Source: Caenorhabditis remanei (taxonomy: Eukaryota; Nematoda; Chromadorea; Rhabditida; Rhabditidae). From it: DNA of 64,000 nucleotides. The stretch is from positions 14,880,001 to 14,944,000 of the forward strand of contig NC_071331.1 in assembly GCF_010183535.1 (NCBI RefSeq). Reading direction: 5' to 3'. Below, in pieces: positions 24,174 to 39,000 of the stretch (within the stretch, counting starts at the first letter, position 1; each line of letters starts with the position of its first letter). A program made the position numbers and the translations under genes. The notes beneath the pieces are model-generated. The model worked only from the letters and a program-made list of their open reading frames with translations, was not told where the DNA came from and did not search any database.

Positions 24174-27100
24174 TATGTATGTCGAGTGCGGGAATCTGGA
24201 ACACTTATTTGGAAGTGATGATGTCAAAAGAAGAAGAGAGGAACTTTTGAAGAAGAAGAAGAAATGGATGTGAATTATTCAACTGTCGGGGTGGTTTGTG
24301 TTTTCCTCCTTCTTTTTCTCATCCCGCCTTTCCTTTTCCAACAAGAAAAGGGCTCTCCCGAGAATTCGAAATTAGACAGATTCAGGAAACTCTTGAAAGA
24401 TTTCTATTATTAAAGAATTAAGGTCAATTCTTGAAATCGAAATAGAGAATTTTTCTCCATAAACGGAAAATTTAACATCAGGGGCAAACGTAACCAACGT
24501 CCGGTTCGTTTTTCAGAAAAATGAACACAGATCACGGAATTATCGACATTGTAATAGAAATGGTTATTAAAATTAAAATAAACCTCGATAATTCTTATCA
24601 AGTGATAAGAAAAGTCAATGGTTCTCCGGTTAATGATTCCCATTCGAAAATGATTTTCAAACGAACAGAAGAACCTGCTGCCACATGGAAACTCGTGGTT
24701 TTGAAGGATACGTGTCAAAAGATAACTTGATAGTTTGAGAGCTTTTGAAAAAGAAAATGAGTGCTTAACCTTTTATTTTGACTTTTTTTTAAATTGAGAA
24801 AGAATTTTTTAATGGAGAGGGAGAAAAAACTGCCACCCGAAAAAGAATTTGAGACATTCGACTTTTGACACAATTTTGAAAAACCAATAAAAGATTCTTA
24901 TCATTTGCTCCATCTTATCATATCATGTGTTTCTCTCAGTCTCTTCCTCTCTTCTTCTTCTTCGTCTTTTTCAGATAATTGTCATGAAATCTCACCTCGG
25001 GTTACGTCGCCGCGCGTCGAGCGAAAGGAAAAATGTGGTTATGATGATGTTTTCGGATGAGAGTTTGGGAAAACTCTGAAAAAAACACGATTCGAAGAAA
25101 AGTTTGGTGGTGGTGAAAAGCGGTTTAGTGACGGAGGAGGCCGGAGTTGGGGTGCCCGAGAGGAAACGGAGGAAAAAGAAGAAGAAGAAGAGAAGTAAAA
25201 AGAAGTAGAAGAAGAAGAACAACGGGAAAGGCGAAGAAAAATGAGCTGATGTAGAGATTAAGGGAGCAAGAGAGATTTCGAGAAAAAGAGAGAACGAAAA
25301 AAGAGAAAAAGAGCAAACATCAGAGAGAGAAAAGTCACAGTAAGAAGTAATGGAAACGTGGTTTTTTCCTCTTTTTCTATTTGATGAAGGTAAAGGTCAC
25401 TTACTGTTTAACTCCTTCAAAATGAAACAAAAGCCACCTTCTCCATCTTTTTCTGTATCAAAAATTGAAATAAACGAATCATTCGATGTTGGTATCTTCA
25501 AAAAAAGTGGAAAAGATTTTCAAAATTGGGGGAAAACAGAAAAAAATATCAAAGTGTCGGGTGTTCAATTATTGATAACGGACAGCCCCATTTCGACAGG
25601 TTTTTCAGTCGCGGAACTATATTATGACGTGTTTTTAGAGAAGGTTGAACAGATGACGGACGAAGAAAAAAGAACAGAATTTGAGAAAAGAAACAATAAG
25701 AGAAAAGAGAAAAAAGCCTTTTGGAGTTGGTTTCGGTTCGAAGATGGGTTCCAAATTGAATTGGAAAATAGGGATATGTTGGAGAAGAAACGAAGAAAAA
25801 GAGAAGAAGGAATTAGGCTTCCTTTGGACTATTTGGACAGAATAATTTTTAACAATCTGCTGTTTGGTCTGAACATCCAACTATCTTTCAATTGTTGTGA
25901 AGAACTAGAAAATGTATCACTTCGTAGAATATATGGCACGGAATCAAAATAACATAAGCAAAGTATAGTTTCAATTAAAATTATGATATTTCTGAATTGA
26001 GTCTCCCAAAATTTGTGATATTTTATTATCATAAATTAGAGATCCTGTAGTTTACAAAAGTCGAAAAGTCGTAAACTCGCCAGAGGTAGTGAATGAAAGT
26101 GGAGTAGACGGAAAATTATGATTTAGATAATACAAAAAGAAGTTTCAAGTCTGAAAATTATATCTTTGTTACAGTAAAAAAGAAAAGCATGAAGACCCCA
26201 ATTTTCAATCATAAACTTTTTAATTGAAACTCCCAACTTAAATGTAGACAACAGTTGTTGTTATTATTAACCCATATCACACCAATTAATTGTTTATAAC
26301 TTGAAATGCAACAAAATGTACATTACATTAAGCTGATATCTAAATAAGGTTCTAAATTGTATCCGTGTTTTTATTCTTCCGACTAATCGCGGTCGGAAAA
26401 TGTGACAATTCTTTTCCAGAGCCTAATCCATTTCACATTGTGTTTTGAGTTCAAACTCATTGTTATGATTCTGCAAAATCTGAAAACCCGGAACTAATTT
26501 CTTTCGAATGGATCCAAAGGTACAAAGATTAATTGTGGTTTTGTGGCGTCATTTATAGTAAATGACATCATTTAATTTCTAGGTGGGCCACTACTTTCGA
26601 CTATTGCATCTAGACGGATCCTCTTTCAGACGAATCCAAAGAAAACGATAACTCAGAAAAAGGAAAACGAGGTTTTTATTTGAAAACAAAAAGACGAAGA
26701 GCTCAAACAGAAAATGGAGATGAGGTGTTTGGCAAAAACAAAAATGAGGAAGCGAGATCGACGACGAGCAAAAAAGAGAAGCGGTGAGCTTCTTCTCGAC
26801 GCACACACTCACACAAAATAAAATCGATAATGAGCTGAAGAAGAGAAAAAAGAAGAAGCTGAATTCAATGATGCGGGTAAGTTGATGTTTAGAAACGCAG
26901 ACATGTTGAGAAAATGAAGAGAAAAGAAGACACTCGCATATGCTGTAAGCTTGAAAAAGGCTCAATGAAAAGAGGAGGAAATTGGCTTATCCCAGTTCAT
27001 GAACTCACTCGAATTCATGTTGCACTGGTTTATAAAAGTGGAACAGCGATCAAAAAGGAATAAATAATTGATGGAAGTCCGTGAGTAAGCCGCCAAAAAA

Positions 27101-29292
27101 AGAACAAAGAATGAGTTGTTCGACGAAAAAATAAGCGATTTCGAATTTCAATAAGTTTTTGCAGAAGGGAATTTTCTTTGAATGTTTATGCGAAACATTT
27201 CAAAAAAGAAGAAAGAACAAGAATTCGTCATAAACAAAATGAATGGATTCTTCAGAAAACGATTCTGAATAACCCATTTCTTGGAAAAGAGGAATGAATT
27301 CCAATAAAATCCTTTCTATTTTCTTAATTAAATGATGCCGGATGTCCTCTCATCTACTCGAGAACTCATAACGAACACATTTATTTTGGCTCAAGGATCC
27401 GCATAAACAATGAACACGTTTTCTCGTAAAGTGTCAATCCACCACAATATTTTCGTTTGAAGCCGTAAACGTGTTGACCAAATGGACACTTCAAAATATG
27501 TAAAGATGAGAAGAATGTTGTTTTTTATTCAAGAATAGAAGAGAAATGGTTTTTGCAAATTTGAGAAGTACCTGGCACATCTGATACATCTTTAATGAGT
27601 TCTTGTCTAGGAAAATAAGAGAAATCGAACGAGAAAATAGAAATCTCAAGCCTCCGTTCTTTTGACGGGTTAGAATTGAAACTTGACACTTTGAGAAGGA
27701 AGTTGTGGGTGTCTAGAAGAGATTCTGATGACATCGGAAATTGGAATATTCCAATAAATATGTTCTATTTATACTTGGGATCAGATGTAGTATAAATTCG
27801 ATAATCTCAAATAACGTGGGATGAATGAAAAGGGAAAACAGTAAAAGTTAAATTAGCTGATTTCTCCACCGTAACAGAGATGAACCTTATTATAAGAAAT
27901 GAAAACAATTCGTAGTTGAGTAACTAAAACTTCCAAAAGTCGGCGAACACCAATAAATGACTCAATTATCAGCTCGATGTGAATAATAATAATTAGGATT
28001 GGTTTCAGTTTTCAAAACTCTGCTTTCGGAGTACCATTTTTCATAGAATCATAGAGTTTGTTAGAAAATAGGACAAAAATAGCAGTTAACAAAAGTGAAC
28101 AAATATATCCACTGATTTCCGAGCTTTGGATCAATGAAAAAGAGAAATCCGATAAAAGTAATCAGACAATAAACTCGTAATCCTTTCGTTTGAACACTTC
28201 AATGTTCCGTATCGTAAAATAAAAAGCATTCGGCCAGAGAGATTCTTTTTTTGATATCTCCTCCCTCTCAACAAAATGATGCTTGTTTTTGCCGCCGGAG
28301 AAAAGAAGAGCACATTTATTTTTCCGTCTCAACCTTTGTGTTTATCCTTCGCACTACATGACGGAAAAAAACGAAAAAGAGTATGACGTCCTTGAGATCA
28401 AAATCTTTGATGAGAAGAGTGGCACATCATTAGAAGGAGAAAAACGAACGGAAGAAAGAAAAAGAGCAAAACACAGAGGACACTAGAAATTACGTAAAAT
28501 GTCAAGGGAATCCTTCGGATCAAGGACAGACTAATGAGAAAAAACATGTTCAATTTAATTTTTTTTTTGAGAAGGAAGACTGGAGGGAAGTCGGAAAAAG
28601 GAAGAACTATTTCTTCCGTTTCACGACTTATCAAATTACAAGAAAACTATCTGCTGAATCGAATCAGACTGTTCTTTCTTCTCTTTTTAATGTTGAAAAG
28701 TGGAAAAATAAATGAAAAAGATTGAAGAGACTTGATGAAAATTGACAGACGTAAAATACCGTTTGATGAATTTACTGGCTGAAATCTTTTTCTTCTTCCC
28801 ACGAGAAAATTGACCCAGATAAAAGTAAATTGTGTTCGAAAACATGAATTTATAAATATTCACTTTTTTCTTTGTGGAGAATAAAGTTTGATGCGGATCG
28901 AAGCTAGACAGTATAAACTTTTACAGTAACTGGAATATGATTTCCAGCTAGTCTCAAGTTATTTTCGGTCATTGTTGTATTCAGTACTTTCAAATAATTC
29001 CAGTCTCCTTTCATAATTCTACTTTTAGTTCTGACAGCTCCATGGCCAAATTACTTACAAAATAAAACAAATGGTTTAAAAATAATTGCAAACTTTATCA
29101 ACATTCATGTATATTTTACATTTTCAAATAGTTCGAGATCATTATTGCATCACAGTTTTCCGGTAAAACAGAAAGGAAATCTACGGGGATCGAGAGACTG
29201 GGGAGGAGAAAGAGAGAGCATTCAAATAGTTTTTGGATGAAAAAAGACAAGAAGAAACAAAATAAATAGGTGAATAGATTTGAAGGGAGTTA
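24174..29292. other. 5.1-kb gene-poor interval
   Basis: Holds the presumed promoter and 5' UTR region of the EGF/PPxY gene and the 3' flank of the lipase gene. There are long purine-rich tracts (around 25120-25340 and 26640-26870). An unspliced 200-codon frame at 25350-25952 shows no family resemblance. No supportable gene. Confidence 0.5.
24996..25230 (-). other. Possible non-coding first exon of the EGF/PPxY gene
   Basis: On the minus strand a good donor (CCGAG|gtgaga, exon edge at 24996) follows a long pyrimidine-rich TTCTTC stretch. It would splice to the acceptor GTGTTCCAG whose exon starts at 24195, 22 bases before the ATG at 24173. That gives an ~800-base 5' UTR intron. The upstream limit of the exon is a guess. 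Trans-splicing to the same acceptor is the alternative. Confidence 0.3.
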
Positions 29293-32200
29293 TCAAGGGA
29301 TACTCAATTGAGTGATGATGTGGAATTGATCGGCAGCCGTGTTCAATTTGGTCTCCATGTGAGTGTAGTTCTTGTAGATCTGAAAATAATTACGGAGGTT
29401 TTTGATCAAGATTGAATGGCTTCGGTTGATCTGGTCTAATTTTTATTCTGTTAGATGATTTTAAGTGCGCGATGTAGAGATTAATCTAATCTGATCCGTT
29501 ATGTATTATTATGAGGATTAAGAAATTACAGATACGAACAATTTGATCGGTGAGATATTACATCAATTTGCACATCTCTAAATTTTTTTTACATGAATGT
29601 CGGATCACTGTAGTTATACTTTGGATACCGCTGTCAGAAATATTGTTTCAGAAGAAAAGATAGGAGTATTCTATGAATTGCTTTTTACGTTAACCACTAA
29701 TCAAACTATTCCATTCCGTGAGCAATATCTGTTGCTCTTCTCATCTGATTCATTTCATCAATTCCATCAGACTTACTTTGTTTCCATCTGACAATGGAAT
29801 CTCACTTGTTGGACGTCCCCACACCATATTTCCATCACCAAGCAAATCGTCGCCTGCAAAATAGAAAACTACCGTAATCCTCGTCTCAAAATAGATCAAA
29901 TGTCAGTCGTGCTAGTGGAACAAAAAAGAACAAAAAGACAAAAAAACGTGTGATTATTTTCCCTTCTCCAACTTCCGTTTTCCCATAAAAACGTATTCGT
30001 GCAAGTGTCAAACACCATGTGAAACCACAATATACATACCAAACTTACGTGTCATTCTTCGCAGATCAATCAGTTCGTCTTCTAAAAATTAATTGCGTGC
30101 TCGTTTTAAATTCCATTTTTTTCCCTAATTTCAATCAAACTGATTGCTCCCATCTTTGACCCTTTTAATGACTTTTTCAATTCAGTCACAAAGTAATAAA
30201 ATGTAATGATATGATGATACTCACCCATACTCCACATGCTGAAAATGTGCTGAGCTGGTTTGAATCGAGAGTTGTTGATATCCATCAGGAACTTGGAATA
30301 TGTCAATCCATTGCATGGGGATGGAAGTGGAGACTGAGCACACATACCGTCCATTCGATTTGGATAACATGTCTCTCCTGGCCACAATCCATTCTGAAAA
30401 TGATCAAATGATAGATTCAATCATGTCGAATTCTTCTCTTACATCATCATTGCAAGTTGGCCAAGTGACTCCAAGCCAGTGTCCAACACATGCACACAAT
30501 CCGAAGTTGGCACCAGCAATTCCCAAAATAGCACGGACTTTCGTTCCCAATGGTTTTCCGATGTTGCATGATCCTGAAATCAATTCATTTAAATGTCATA
30601 TTCTGATGTCTTTCCCTTACCGTCATCAGCATTAATGTATCCTCCGAGAATCACTTTTCTTGCGAGAGTAACTCCCATTGAATGCGAGATAATATTAATT
30701 TGCTTGGCTCCAGTGTAGTCCATGACTGCCTCGACGAACTTTCTCAATCTAAACACAGTCACACAGTCGTGGTCCCTGAAAAGAGTTCCTTCCTACTATC
30801 AATATCAATCAATTCCAGAAAAGTTCCAGATGGAATTCCTAGAATTCCAGGCATCTTCTAGCCACGACTTTTGACACTTTAGTTACGTATACAGTGGTGT
30901 TATCAGTACTAGAAACATGTAAAAGAACTGATAATAAATATCAACATCAGTTGGAAAATCAAACATGTTGCGGTCCAAAGAAATAAGGAAGTGGAGAAAC
31001 GAACCGTTCGACAGCTGCAGTTGTGTTGGTATCTCCCCAGGATGTTCCGTAGAGATGACCGAGAGTGTATCCTTGATTCAGGAAATACTGAAAATAAGAT
31101 TGATGTTGCATTTGCAGTACACAAATTAATATGTGAACTTTAGAATCATGTTTCTCGAATTAAAAGTTATATTCTATCCTTCTAGTGTTCAACTTTTTAT
31201 CTGATAAAAATTAGTCTTAATGATAAAAATCAGAAAACCCTTATCAGGTTTCAAATTAAACTTTTTTTCTCGTTGATTCTTTGATTTGATTTTTTGAACA
31301 TGTTTACGAGCACATAAAGAAACATTCTCTTGCTCAGAACTCTGATCATTACCGTAGTATCTAAGTTTCTCTATGCAGAACACAACAAATTCTCTTCCGT
31401 TTGCTGAACTCATCAAATTTTGCGTAAATGTACCTGAACAGTCGTAGTCCATCCGGTCGAAAAGTTGTTCGCAGTGAGGGCGGCGTCCGAATTTCCATGG
31501 AAGAAGATTACCGGGTCTTTTGAAGTGTCAAACTATAAATCATATGAGTAAACAGAATACAGAATACAGAATACTTAAAATGTCTAAACTCTCTTGGAAG
31601 TTTTAAGAAGCAACACTCATTGCTCGAAATGATAACGAACGTAGAATTTAGTTTCAGAAATAACTACAAAGAACTGTTAGACTGAAACAAAAACTGTTTC
31701 AGACATCAATTTTTGCATTAAGATTATGTAAAGAGTACAGTACTCTCGGAACAGGAACTTATAATCATGAAACATCAAGAAGAAAGTTCAAATGTTTCGA
31801 AATGGGAATCGTTTGGAACTTGTAATTTTCGAAATGTGACTCAAAGTTATATTTTCAAAATTGTTCCTTATGCAAATCGTGAATCATATCGCTCGTTTTT
31901 GAACGGAATCTAACAGACATGTCTTCCACAGCCATCGAAATTTAGGAATTGACAAGAACATGAGATTTCAGAATTTCTTAACTTTATGTTGAGTTTTCTT
32001 TTGTGTTTCTTGGAGCCTACACTACAAAAAATGTGTTCTTATCAGGCTCACGAACCCGAACTTGAAGACTACACACTTAGTGGAATTTTACCTAAAGAGC
32101 TTTCACTATTTGAGAAAAGAAACCCCACTCTGTACAGTCATTTTGAAAAGTAACTTACGTATTGCATCTCACTTGACATTCCTCCAAAACTTCCAGCAGC

Positions 32201-32347
32201 TCCTAGATCCAATCTCGAGAAATCGTACTTTCCGTATCCATTCCTATCAAGCCATGAGTCAAAATTAGCACTAATTGGCCCGTATTGTGGAATATCTTGA
32301 CAGAGAACTGTCGATATCAACAGTAATATCGACGAAGAGAAGAGCAT
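29293..32347 (-). CDS. Secreted class-2 triacylglycerol lipase (LIPS-type)
   Basis: Eight exons on the minus strand: 32159-32347, 31434-31532, 31005-31087, 30621-30775, 30443-30573, 30225-30393, 29777-29853, 29293-29379; 329 aa. A signal peptide (LFSSSILLLISTVLCQ) leads an alpha/beta-hydrolase. KDPVIFFHGNSD is the oxyanion-hole strand. Residues INIISHSMGVTLARK carry the nucleophile-elbow Ser (S-H-S-M-G). A late DGN/HME region (NYTHMETK) could supply the catalytic His. Paired cysteines (CNIGKP, CACVGHW, CNDD, ETCYP) fit a secreted fold. The whole arrangement matches the nematode LIPS family, extracellular lipases often expressed in intestine. ATG follows TTGTTTCAG closely (likely trans-splice site), and a TATA-like box lies about 38 bases upstream. 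Confidence 0.9.
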
Positions 32348-32384
32348 CTCTGAAACAAAGTGTCGTGTTACATTCTCTTTTCAA

Positions 32385-32394
32385 CCTTTTTATA
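32385..32394 (-). promoter_or_regulatory. TATA-like box of the lipase gene
   Basis: TATAAAAAGG on the minus strand, about 38 bases upstream of the lipase ATG. Confidence 0.5.
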
Positions 32395-32698
32395 GTCTTC
32401 CAAAGTAATAGTAGTTTTAGAAGTAAGTACCGTAGGATAGGCTCCGCCCTCTTTTTAAGGAGAGTGAGAGAGCAACAAAAGGAAAAGGGAGAAGCTAAAA
32501 AAGTAGAATAGCTGACGTCAAACTTCCTTTTTCCCACTGACGACGTGCCGTCTTCGTGGTGGTCTTCAGATGACATAGACTAGGTGACATTTTCAGATAT
32601 TCGAGTCCAAATAACAAAAAATTTAGATCATTGATGGAAGAGGAACATATGAAATCTCTTTTTTGTCTATTTTGATGAACTGGTGGTATCTAATGATG

Positions 32699-32706
32699 TT
32701 ATCAGT
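32699..32706 (-). promoter_or_regulatory. Extended GATA site upstream of the lipase
   Basis: ACTGATAA on the minus strand, about 350 bases upstream of the lipase ATG. It matches the extended TGATAA preference of intestinal GATA factors such as ELT-2. A single short match can occur by chance; it is listed because the gene is a predicted intestinal enzyme. Confidence 0.3.
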
Positions 32707-35700
32707 AGCACCCAGTTTCGAGACAAAAAATCATTGGTAAGAAAGAAGAAAAGACAAACAAATACGAAGGAGTTGAAACCGCGAAAAGTGATGATGATGA
32801 TGAGAGGACAAAGGAGCAAACAGTGAAGAAAATGAGTTTGAAGGAGTTTTCACCTTGAATTAGAACCTCCTCCACCCCATTTCTCTTATCTCTTTTTTCA
32901 TTTTTCTGAAAATGACGTCGACATTTTTTGTGGGGGTCTGGAGACAGAGCACCTGCCGGAAGTTTGGTTTCGATTTCATTCGGATGCACTCATTTTCAAT
33001 GCTTTTTTTGGAAGAAAAGTACTAATTCCTTTAGTTCCTTCCGTGAAAAAAGACGTTTCATCGAGATCATATTGACAAAATTGTGCGTGGGATGCACCCG
33101 AAGTTTGATCAGTTTAGATAAATAAATTGTTGTTTCTATATTATTCTCAACATTAGAGTTTGATTCCGATAATCTTTTTGAAATTTTCCGAATCTTTGAA
33201 AATTAAAATGTTGAATGTCAAAATAGAAAATGACAGTATCCATTCGATAATTGAGAGTTTGAATTTTGAAATTTTTCTCTAGAAAGATATAAATAAATTC
33301 ATAATTACTTGAAGTCTGGAGAAGAAGAAGATTGAGGATTACGGTAGTCACATTCACTTTTCCCCCTGACTCAACTCTCTCATGATGAATTCAACTGATA
33401 CACTTTCAAAAGAAGAAACTCCTGTCATGTTTGCAGCAACCTTCTTTCAAAGATTGTCAAAAAAATCAAAGTGATTGCAGGTGAATTTGATGCAAAAAAG
33501 TTTTGTTAGAATTGAAATAATTGGACATTTATGGAGTTCACGAGGTTCAGAGCGAGAAAACATCGAATCCATGGAATAATGAGTTCTTTAGAACTAAAAA
33601 TGAACGAATCCCGACGCCGATTTGTATAGAAGATTTCGATCAAAACTACGACATTTCGCATTTCGATTCCGTAAGATCTGCCGCATAGGTGGAGTATGAT
33701 TCTAGAATACTCGTTGTTTCATTCTTCGAGATTACGGAGTTTCCAACATATTTTGGAGATCAAAAAACCCACTAATATTGAAACGGAATAGTGAAACTAA
33801 GTGAATGTAGATTGCGCCAAAAGATGTGAGATCGTTCCTAAAGATTGAGAAAACATTAGAAAATTCATGGAAATTCGAGAAACTGATCAGTTTCCATCAG
33901 GAAGAAGGAAGGAGATCGAATCGAATATTGCGATAATTCTTGTTTGTTTTCGAACAAAAAATCGTTTAAACGAATTCATGAATATTTCTTCGCTCCAGAA
34001 ACCAAAAATCAATTCCCTATTTGAGATGTTAAAGTTACAGTATCTTTGATGGATCCTAAGAAAGTCTCAACAGTCGAAAGATACTCTCAGATCCAGAAAA
34101 TGAACAGAGATTCTGAGGCATTGAAGTTTCGCTTCAGCGTTTCAGATGTTGTTCATCTCAGATTTTTCAAAGATAAAAATCCACAAAAATCGTTGAAAAA
34201 ACAAAAAATGCAGAGAACCTGCTTCCTTGTCTTCACTTTTTTCTGATGTTTTATAGTGTCAAACTTGCAAATAATTAGTAGTTATTTCGTTTCTGTTTTC
34301 TCAAATTGCCACATCATTCTGGTCGTTTCAAAAGTTTTTCTCACATCATCTGGCTCCGCCCCTTTTCCCTCCAATTATACTTTTTTCTTTTGCTTTAAAA
34401 AAATCCGAATCATATCATATCATCATCATAGTTTTTTCTCAAAACTCTTGATCATTTTTTCCAATTTTCTAAATCCAGAATCTGATCATCGACCGGAAAT
34501 TCGTCCTTTTTTTCCAGAAGAAGCTGTCAATGCCGGATGAAAAGTATGCGTAAACAAGAAGATAATGAAGAAAAAGAGAGTAGTCTGAAACATAAGAAGA
34601 AATATGTGCTTGATTTATAAATAAATTGCACACACACCAAAACACACAAAAATAGGGAAAGAGAAGGAAACGGGGAATCGTAGAGTTTGATGGTGTCTTG
34701 AGCAGAAATTCAAGAAGATAAAGTAATGAAAAAACGGGACTCTTTTGGACTTTTGTCTGAGAATATTCTATTTATATTTGTGTTTTGTTAGACCTCCAAC
34801 ACGTTTCCTGTCAGTTGAAACTACGGTTGAGCAAGAATTTAAAAGAAGAGATGAGATGGGGAACTAGAAGAAAAGCAACACGATTCAAAGTTCAAGAAAT
34901 TATTTCTCTTTTGTTGTCAATCACAATAGACAGACAGTTTGGAAGATCAATTCAAAATGTAAAAAAAAGGTTTTTGAAAACTTGCAGACCGATGAGAAAG
35001 GAAGAAAGTAACCTTGACCAAAAGTGAATTCTCATCATTTTGATACTTCCTGGAAGGAACATTTTAGTGATGATCTGATTTGAACAGTTCAGTCGTTTCT
35101 CAGATGAGAATAATTTATATAAACTTTTTAACCGCAGTACAGATATCATCCCAACCTAGAATACCAGAATATCTTCCACCAAAAGATCAAATAATGCTAC
35201 ATGAAGATAATAAGAAATCGGAAAGAATAACTGAATAGTTCCCCGATCGAAATATAGTATATTCTGTAGGATGATCAGTAGTACACTAAATGTGTTCGAG
35301 TGTGTTTCAATTGTTGAACTATCAAAAAACTAACTCATTCATATTTATATTTAAAACTGTTCATAAGTTTTCATGTGGGTGGTTGTAGTGAGATAATTCC
35401 TTTTTTCCAACTGTTTCGTCACTCTTTTTTTTCTTCTTTGGTGATGATCTATGCAATGACAAATATTTCATTTTGTTTGGACAAGAGTTGAACTTTACAA
35501 GAATTCGTTAGGACCACATTGGATATCACATCATACTTTTCAGAATTCATCATTCTGAACTTCAACATATCCAGAATGCAAATGCTTGCAAATTCCTTCA
35601 GGTGGAGGCGCGATCCTCACAAATTTCAGAGAGTTTTTGATTACAAAACACCAAGTGTTCATCGCTAGGAACTTCATGTTCCACCACATATCTTCATACA

Positions 35701-36095
35701 AAAACCAGAAAACGCCGACTTTAAAACTTGGGAATAACTTCAGTGTTTGGAGACTCATTTTGATCAATCTTGTCAACGACGAGCCCATGAGTATAAAGAT
35801 AATGTTTCACTTGTTAATATTTTATTTTTTAAGACTTCACAGTCAACGATAATAAGTTTTCCAACCTGAAAATAACAATTCAATAATTTGAGAACAGCTG
35901 CTCACTGAACCGAGTTCAAGATTTCAATCCGCTTCCTGATCATCCAAAAAATCTCTAACTTTTTCCGCCGTCTAACCTATTGATATCTTCTTCTCACGTG
36001 CTCCTCCAGATCCATTCATCTTTTTGTCACCGGTCAGCTGTCGATCGATTCACTATCAATAAACTTATTTTCCCTCTGCTCTGGTTCCCACAAAA

Positions 36096-39000
36096 ATGAT
36101 ATCTTTCTCCCACATTCTCTCATTATTTCTTCTTATTCTGATCACTCCCGAAGTCGTTTTCTCTTTCTGTTACCCGAAAATTCCATTGTTGGATTTGCAA
36201 CCTGCACAGGTCTGAAACAATCATTTAAATATGAAATCTCTCTTGATTTCAGTATAATGGATCGTGGTTTGTCATTGCTCGAAAACCATCAAATTCTCGA
36301 TATTTCCTTCCAAAGAATATCAATTCTAGTATGATCAGTTTGATATTAAATTCTGATAATACTTCATTATCATTCTCTGAATATCATACTGTGTAAGTGT
36401 TTCTTTTCTTGATCAATTTCAAAATGACGAATTCCAATTTTTAGAGAGCAAAAATGTAAATCGTTAACAGGAAATATGACAAAACATAAGGGAGGATATA
36501 TGCTGGAAGTGAAACAAGAAGCTGGCACTAATTATGTTGAAAAGAGTGAGTTATTTATATTTACAGAATATGGACTTTGCTCGATTCCAATATCTCGAAA
36601 ATTCTAGTTTTTTTTCGCCCGATTTATCACGGATATTCTGGAGAACAAAATGAAGAAATGAATATGGTTTTGTACGGATGCCTCGATGGAAATGATAATG
36701 GTTACTGTTGAAAACAAAGAATGTAAACATTCAATTCTCCCCGTTTCAGGCGGCTGCAAAATTGGCGACGAACTCGTATTGATTATGAGTAACTCCCGTC
36801 ATCCGCAGACTCTGCAACTCTATAAATCTGCTCAAGTAATCGAAGATGAAGCATGTATTGATATTCTACATTTCACAGCATTGGACACTTATAGTAATAG
36901 GATATCTGAGTTATCTTTATAAAGAAATGAATTTAAGCCGAGTGTGGAGACGAAATGGTAGATGAAGATCAGAAGTTGAGACATGCCAAAATAGATGAAG
37001 ACAATGAATTCGTTGATGTCGAGTGCCGAGTTGAAAATATTCGACCTGCTAACAATAACATCTCCATTTTCTTCGTATGTTTATACTCAGTTTCCATGTC
37101 CTTCAACATATTCCTTTTCAGAAGGAACCACGTGTTCTTACAGTAGTTGCCTACATTGACGCAAGTTTATCAGGAGAACAAATCGCTCATATCAGTTGTC
37201 GATACAACTCGGAAACCACTGCAGAATGTGAATGGATTCGGTCAGCTTTTCCAAAGTTCTTTAGGATTACTGTAGATTTAATTTTCAGACAAGACACTTG
37301 CTTCAAAACAAACTTGACTCAAACATTGAGCACAAATCAAATTCAAATCTCCTCTTCAATTTTAAAAATTAATGGGAGCACTGTTCCAATTGATTGTATG
37401 TTTTGTTTTCTGATGTTAATATTCCAAAAACACATTTTTCTCAGGGTCAGGATTCGTTCTGTGGGAAAATGGCGACGAATATATTTCGATGCATTGTGGA
37501 CTTGTTGATGATGATGGAGCATGTGATTCAGTGAGAGTTTATGTTTGGTCAGATGAAGATCATATGGATCAACCGACTATAAATGAGATTTATCGAGAAC
37601 TTCAGAAAGTTTGTATTGATCCAACTGATTTGATCTTTCTCAACACTTTTCGTATGCTGCATCTTCCTTTTTCTCAACTCAATTAATATTTCCAGATGAA
37701 TGTATAATTCCGTCGCCAACACCAAGTCTTCTTCACTGTCAATCTCCAAATGGATGGAGTCCAATTACTTTGTCAATGCTTCAAGGTGTCTGGTATATTG
37801 CTGCTGACTTGAATGCTGATCCTAAAATGTTTCTACAATCAACAGTTATAAATATGAAGAGAATACAGAATAGTTCTGATCTGGAATTGATTTATTATGC
37901 TCAAAAAGAAAGTGATGGACGATGTATTGGACCAGGAAACGGAACAGTTCGATTGACAGATAACGGGGAACTTCATGTTCACATTGAGTATTCATATTCA
38001 TTTGTTCCTGGATACAAAAGTTCAATCAAATGTATGTCATCTCTCTCTATATTATCTGATAGTAATTGTTTCAGTCAAATTTCAAATTCTATATCTGGAT
38101 AACCAGAGAGCAGTTCTCTATTGGTGTTTCCGTCGTGCAGAGAATGGAACTTGTACTCAACATGACGTCACTTTTATGATTCGTTCTCGACATTTCTCGC
38201 ATAATGATCTTTCAATGATTCTTCCGTATTTGGACAAAGTGTGTATTGATCGCAAAGATTTGAGATGGTTTGATTTGCATTGTGAGTTATTTTTAGATTT
38301 GTGATTTATGAATTGTGACATAAAAATGATTCAGCGCAATGTGGAACTGAAATCTCATCATCGACGATTCTCCGCAGAGATCTGATCACATTAACTCATT
38401 ACCACGTCTTGGATATTTTGACGAATGTTCAGGAACCAAAGTGTTTGTACAATGAGATTCGGGGTGTCAAGGCGGATTTTTACTCGGTAAACTATACTTT
38501 CAATAGACTTTTCATCTTAAAGTTCTTCAGTTGGAACGTGCTGGAACATGGTTTTTAATGTCTCGAATGGATGAAATGAGTATGGACACGTATGCAATGG
38601 TCGGAAGAATATTTGCAGTAACCAACTCAACTGCAGTACTTCGTCTTTTCCAATCAGCGTAAGCATTTCTCATTTGAATTTCCAAAGATCCAAAGTGTAA
38701 GTTTAGTGCATTACCAGGAGAGCCACGTGAATGTTTCACTCGAGTTTTCACAATTCGAGAGCGAGAAAATAAGGAAAAGTTGGATTATTGGTACGAGTTG
38801 CATTTCGAATCGACAACAAAGAACTCAACATTCAGTGAGTGTCACTTTTGATTGACAGTTCGTTTGATTCAAACAACATGTTTCAGTGATATTTCGTTTC
38901 TTATTCTACAATCGACATGTTGGAGTCATTTATTCATGTTTGAGAAACAAAGCCGATGGAAGGTATATCAAGATCCCTCTCTTTCCCGAGAAACAAAGTT

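Larger units (their letters stand above)
32348..36095. other. 3.7-kb divergent intergenic region (lipase and lipocalin-like genes)
   Basis: Lies between two divergently transcribed genes and presumably holds both promoters. Beyond the TATA-like and GATA sites near the lipase I see no exon with splice support. Confidence 0.5.

Noticed and set aside
25350..25952. Unspliced 200-codon plus-strand frame
   Set aside because: Lys/Glu-rich because it lies in a purine-rich tract; no intron, recognisable motif or clear promoter. It could be a real small gene but cannot be supported.
31685..31720. CTGTTTCA, the piRNA (21U-RNA) upstream motif core, in a lipase intron
   Set aside because: An isolated octamer with no cluster of similar motifs in the window; expected by chance in AT-rich DNA.
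33820..33842. TGAGATCGTTC, resembling the start of miR-58
   Set aside because: Match ends after 11 bases and no hairpin partner is visible.
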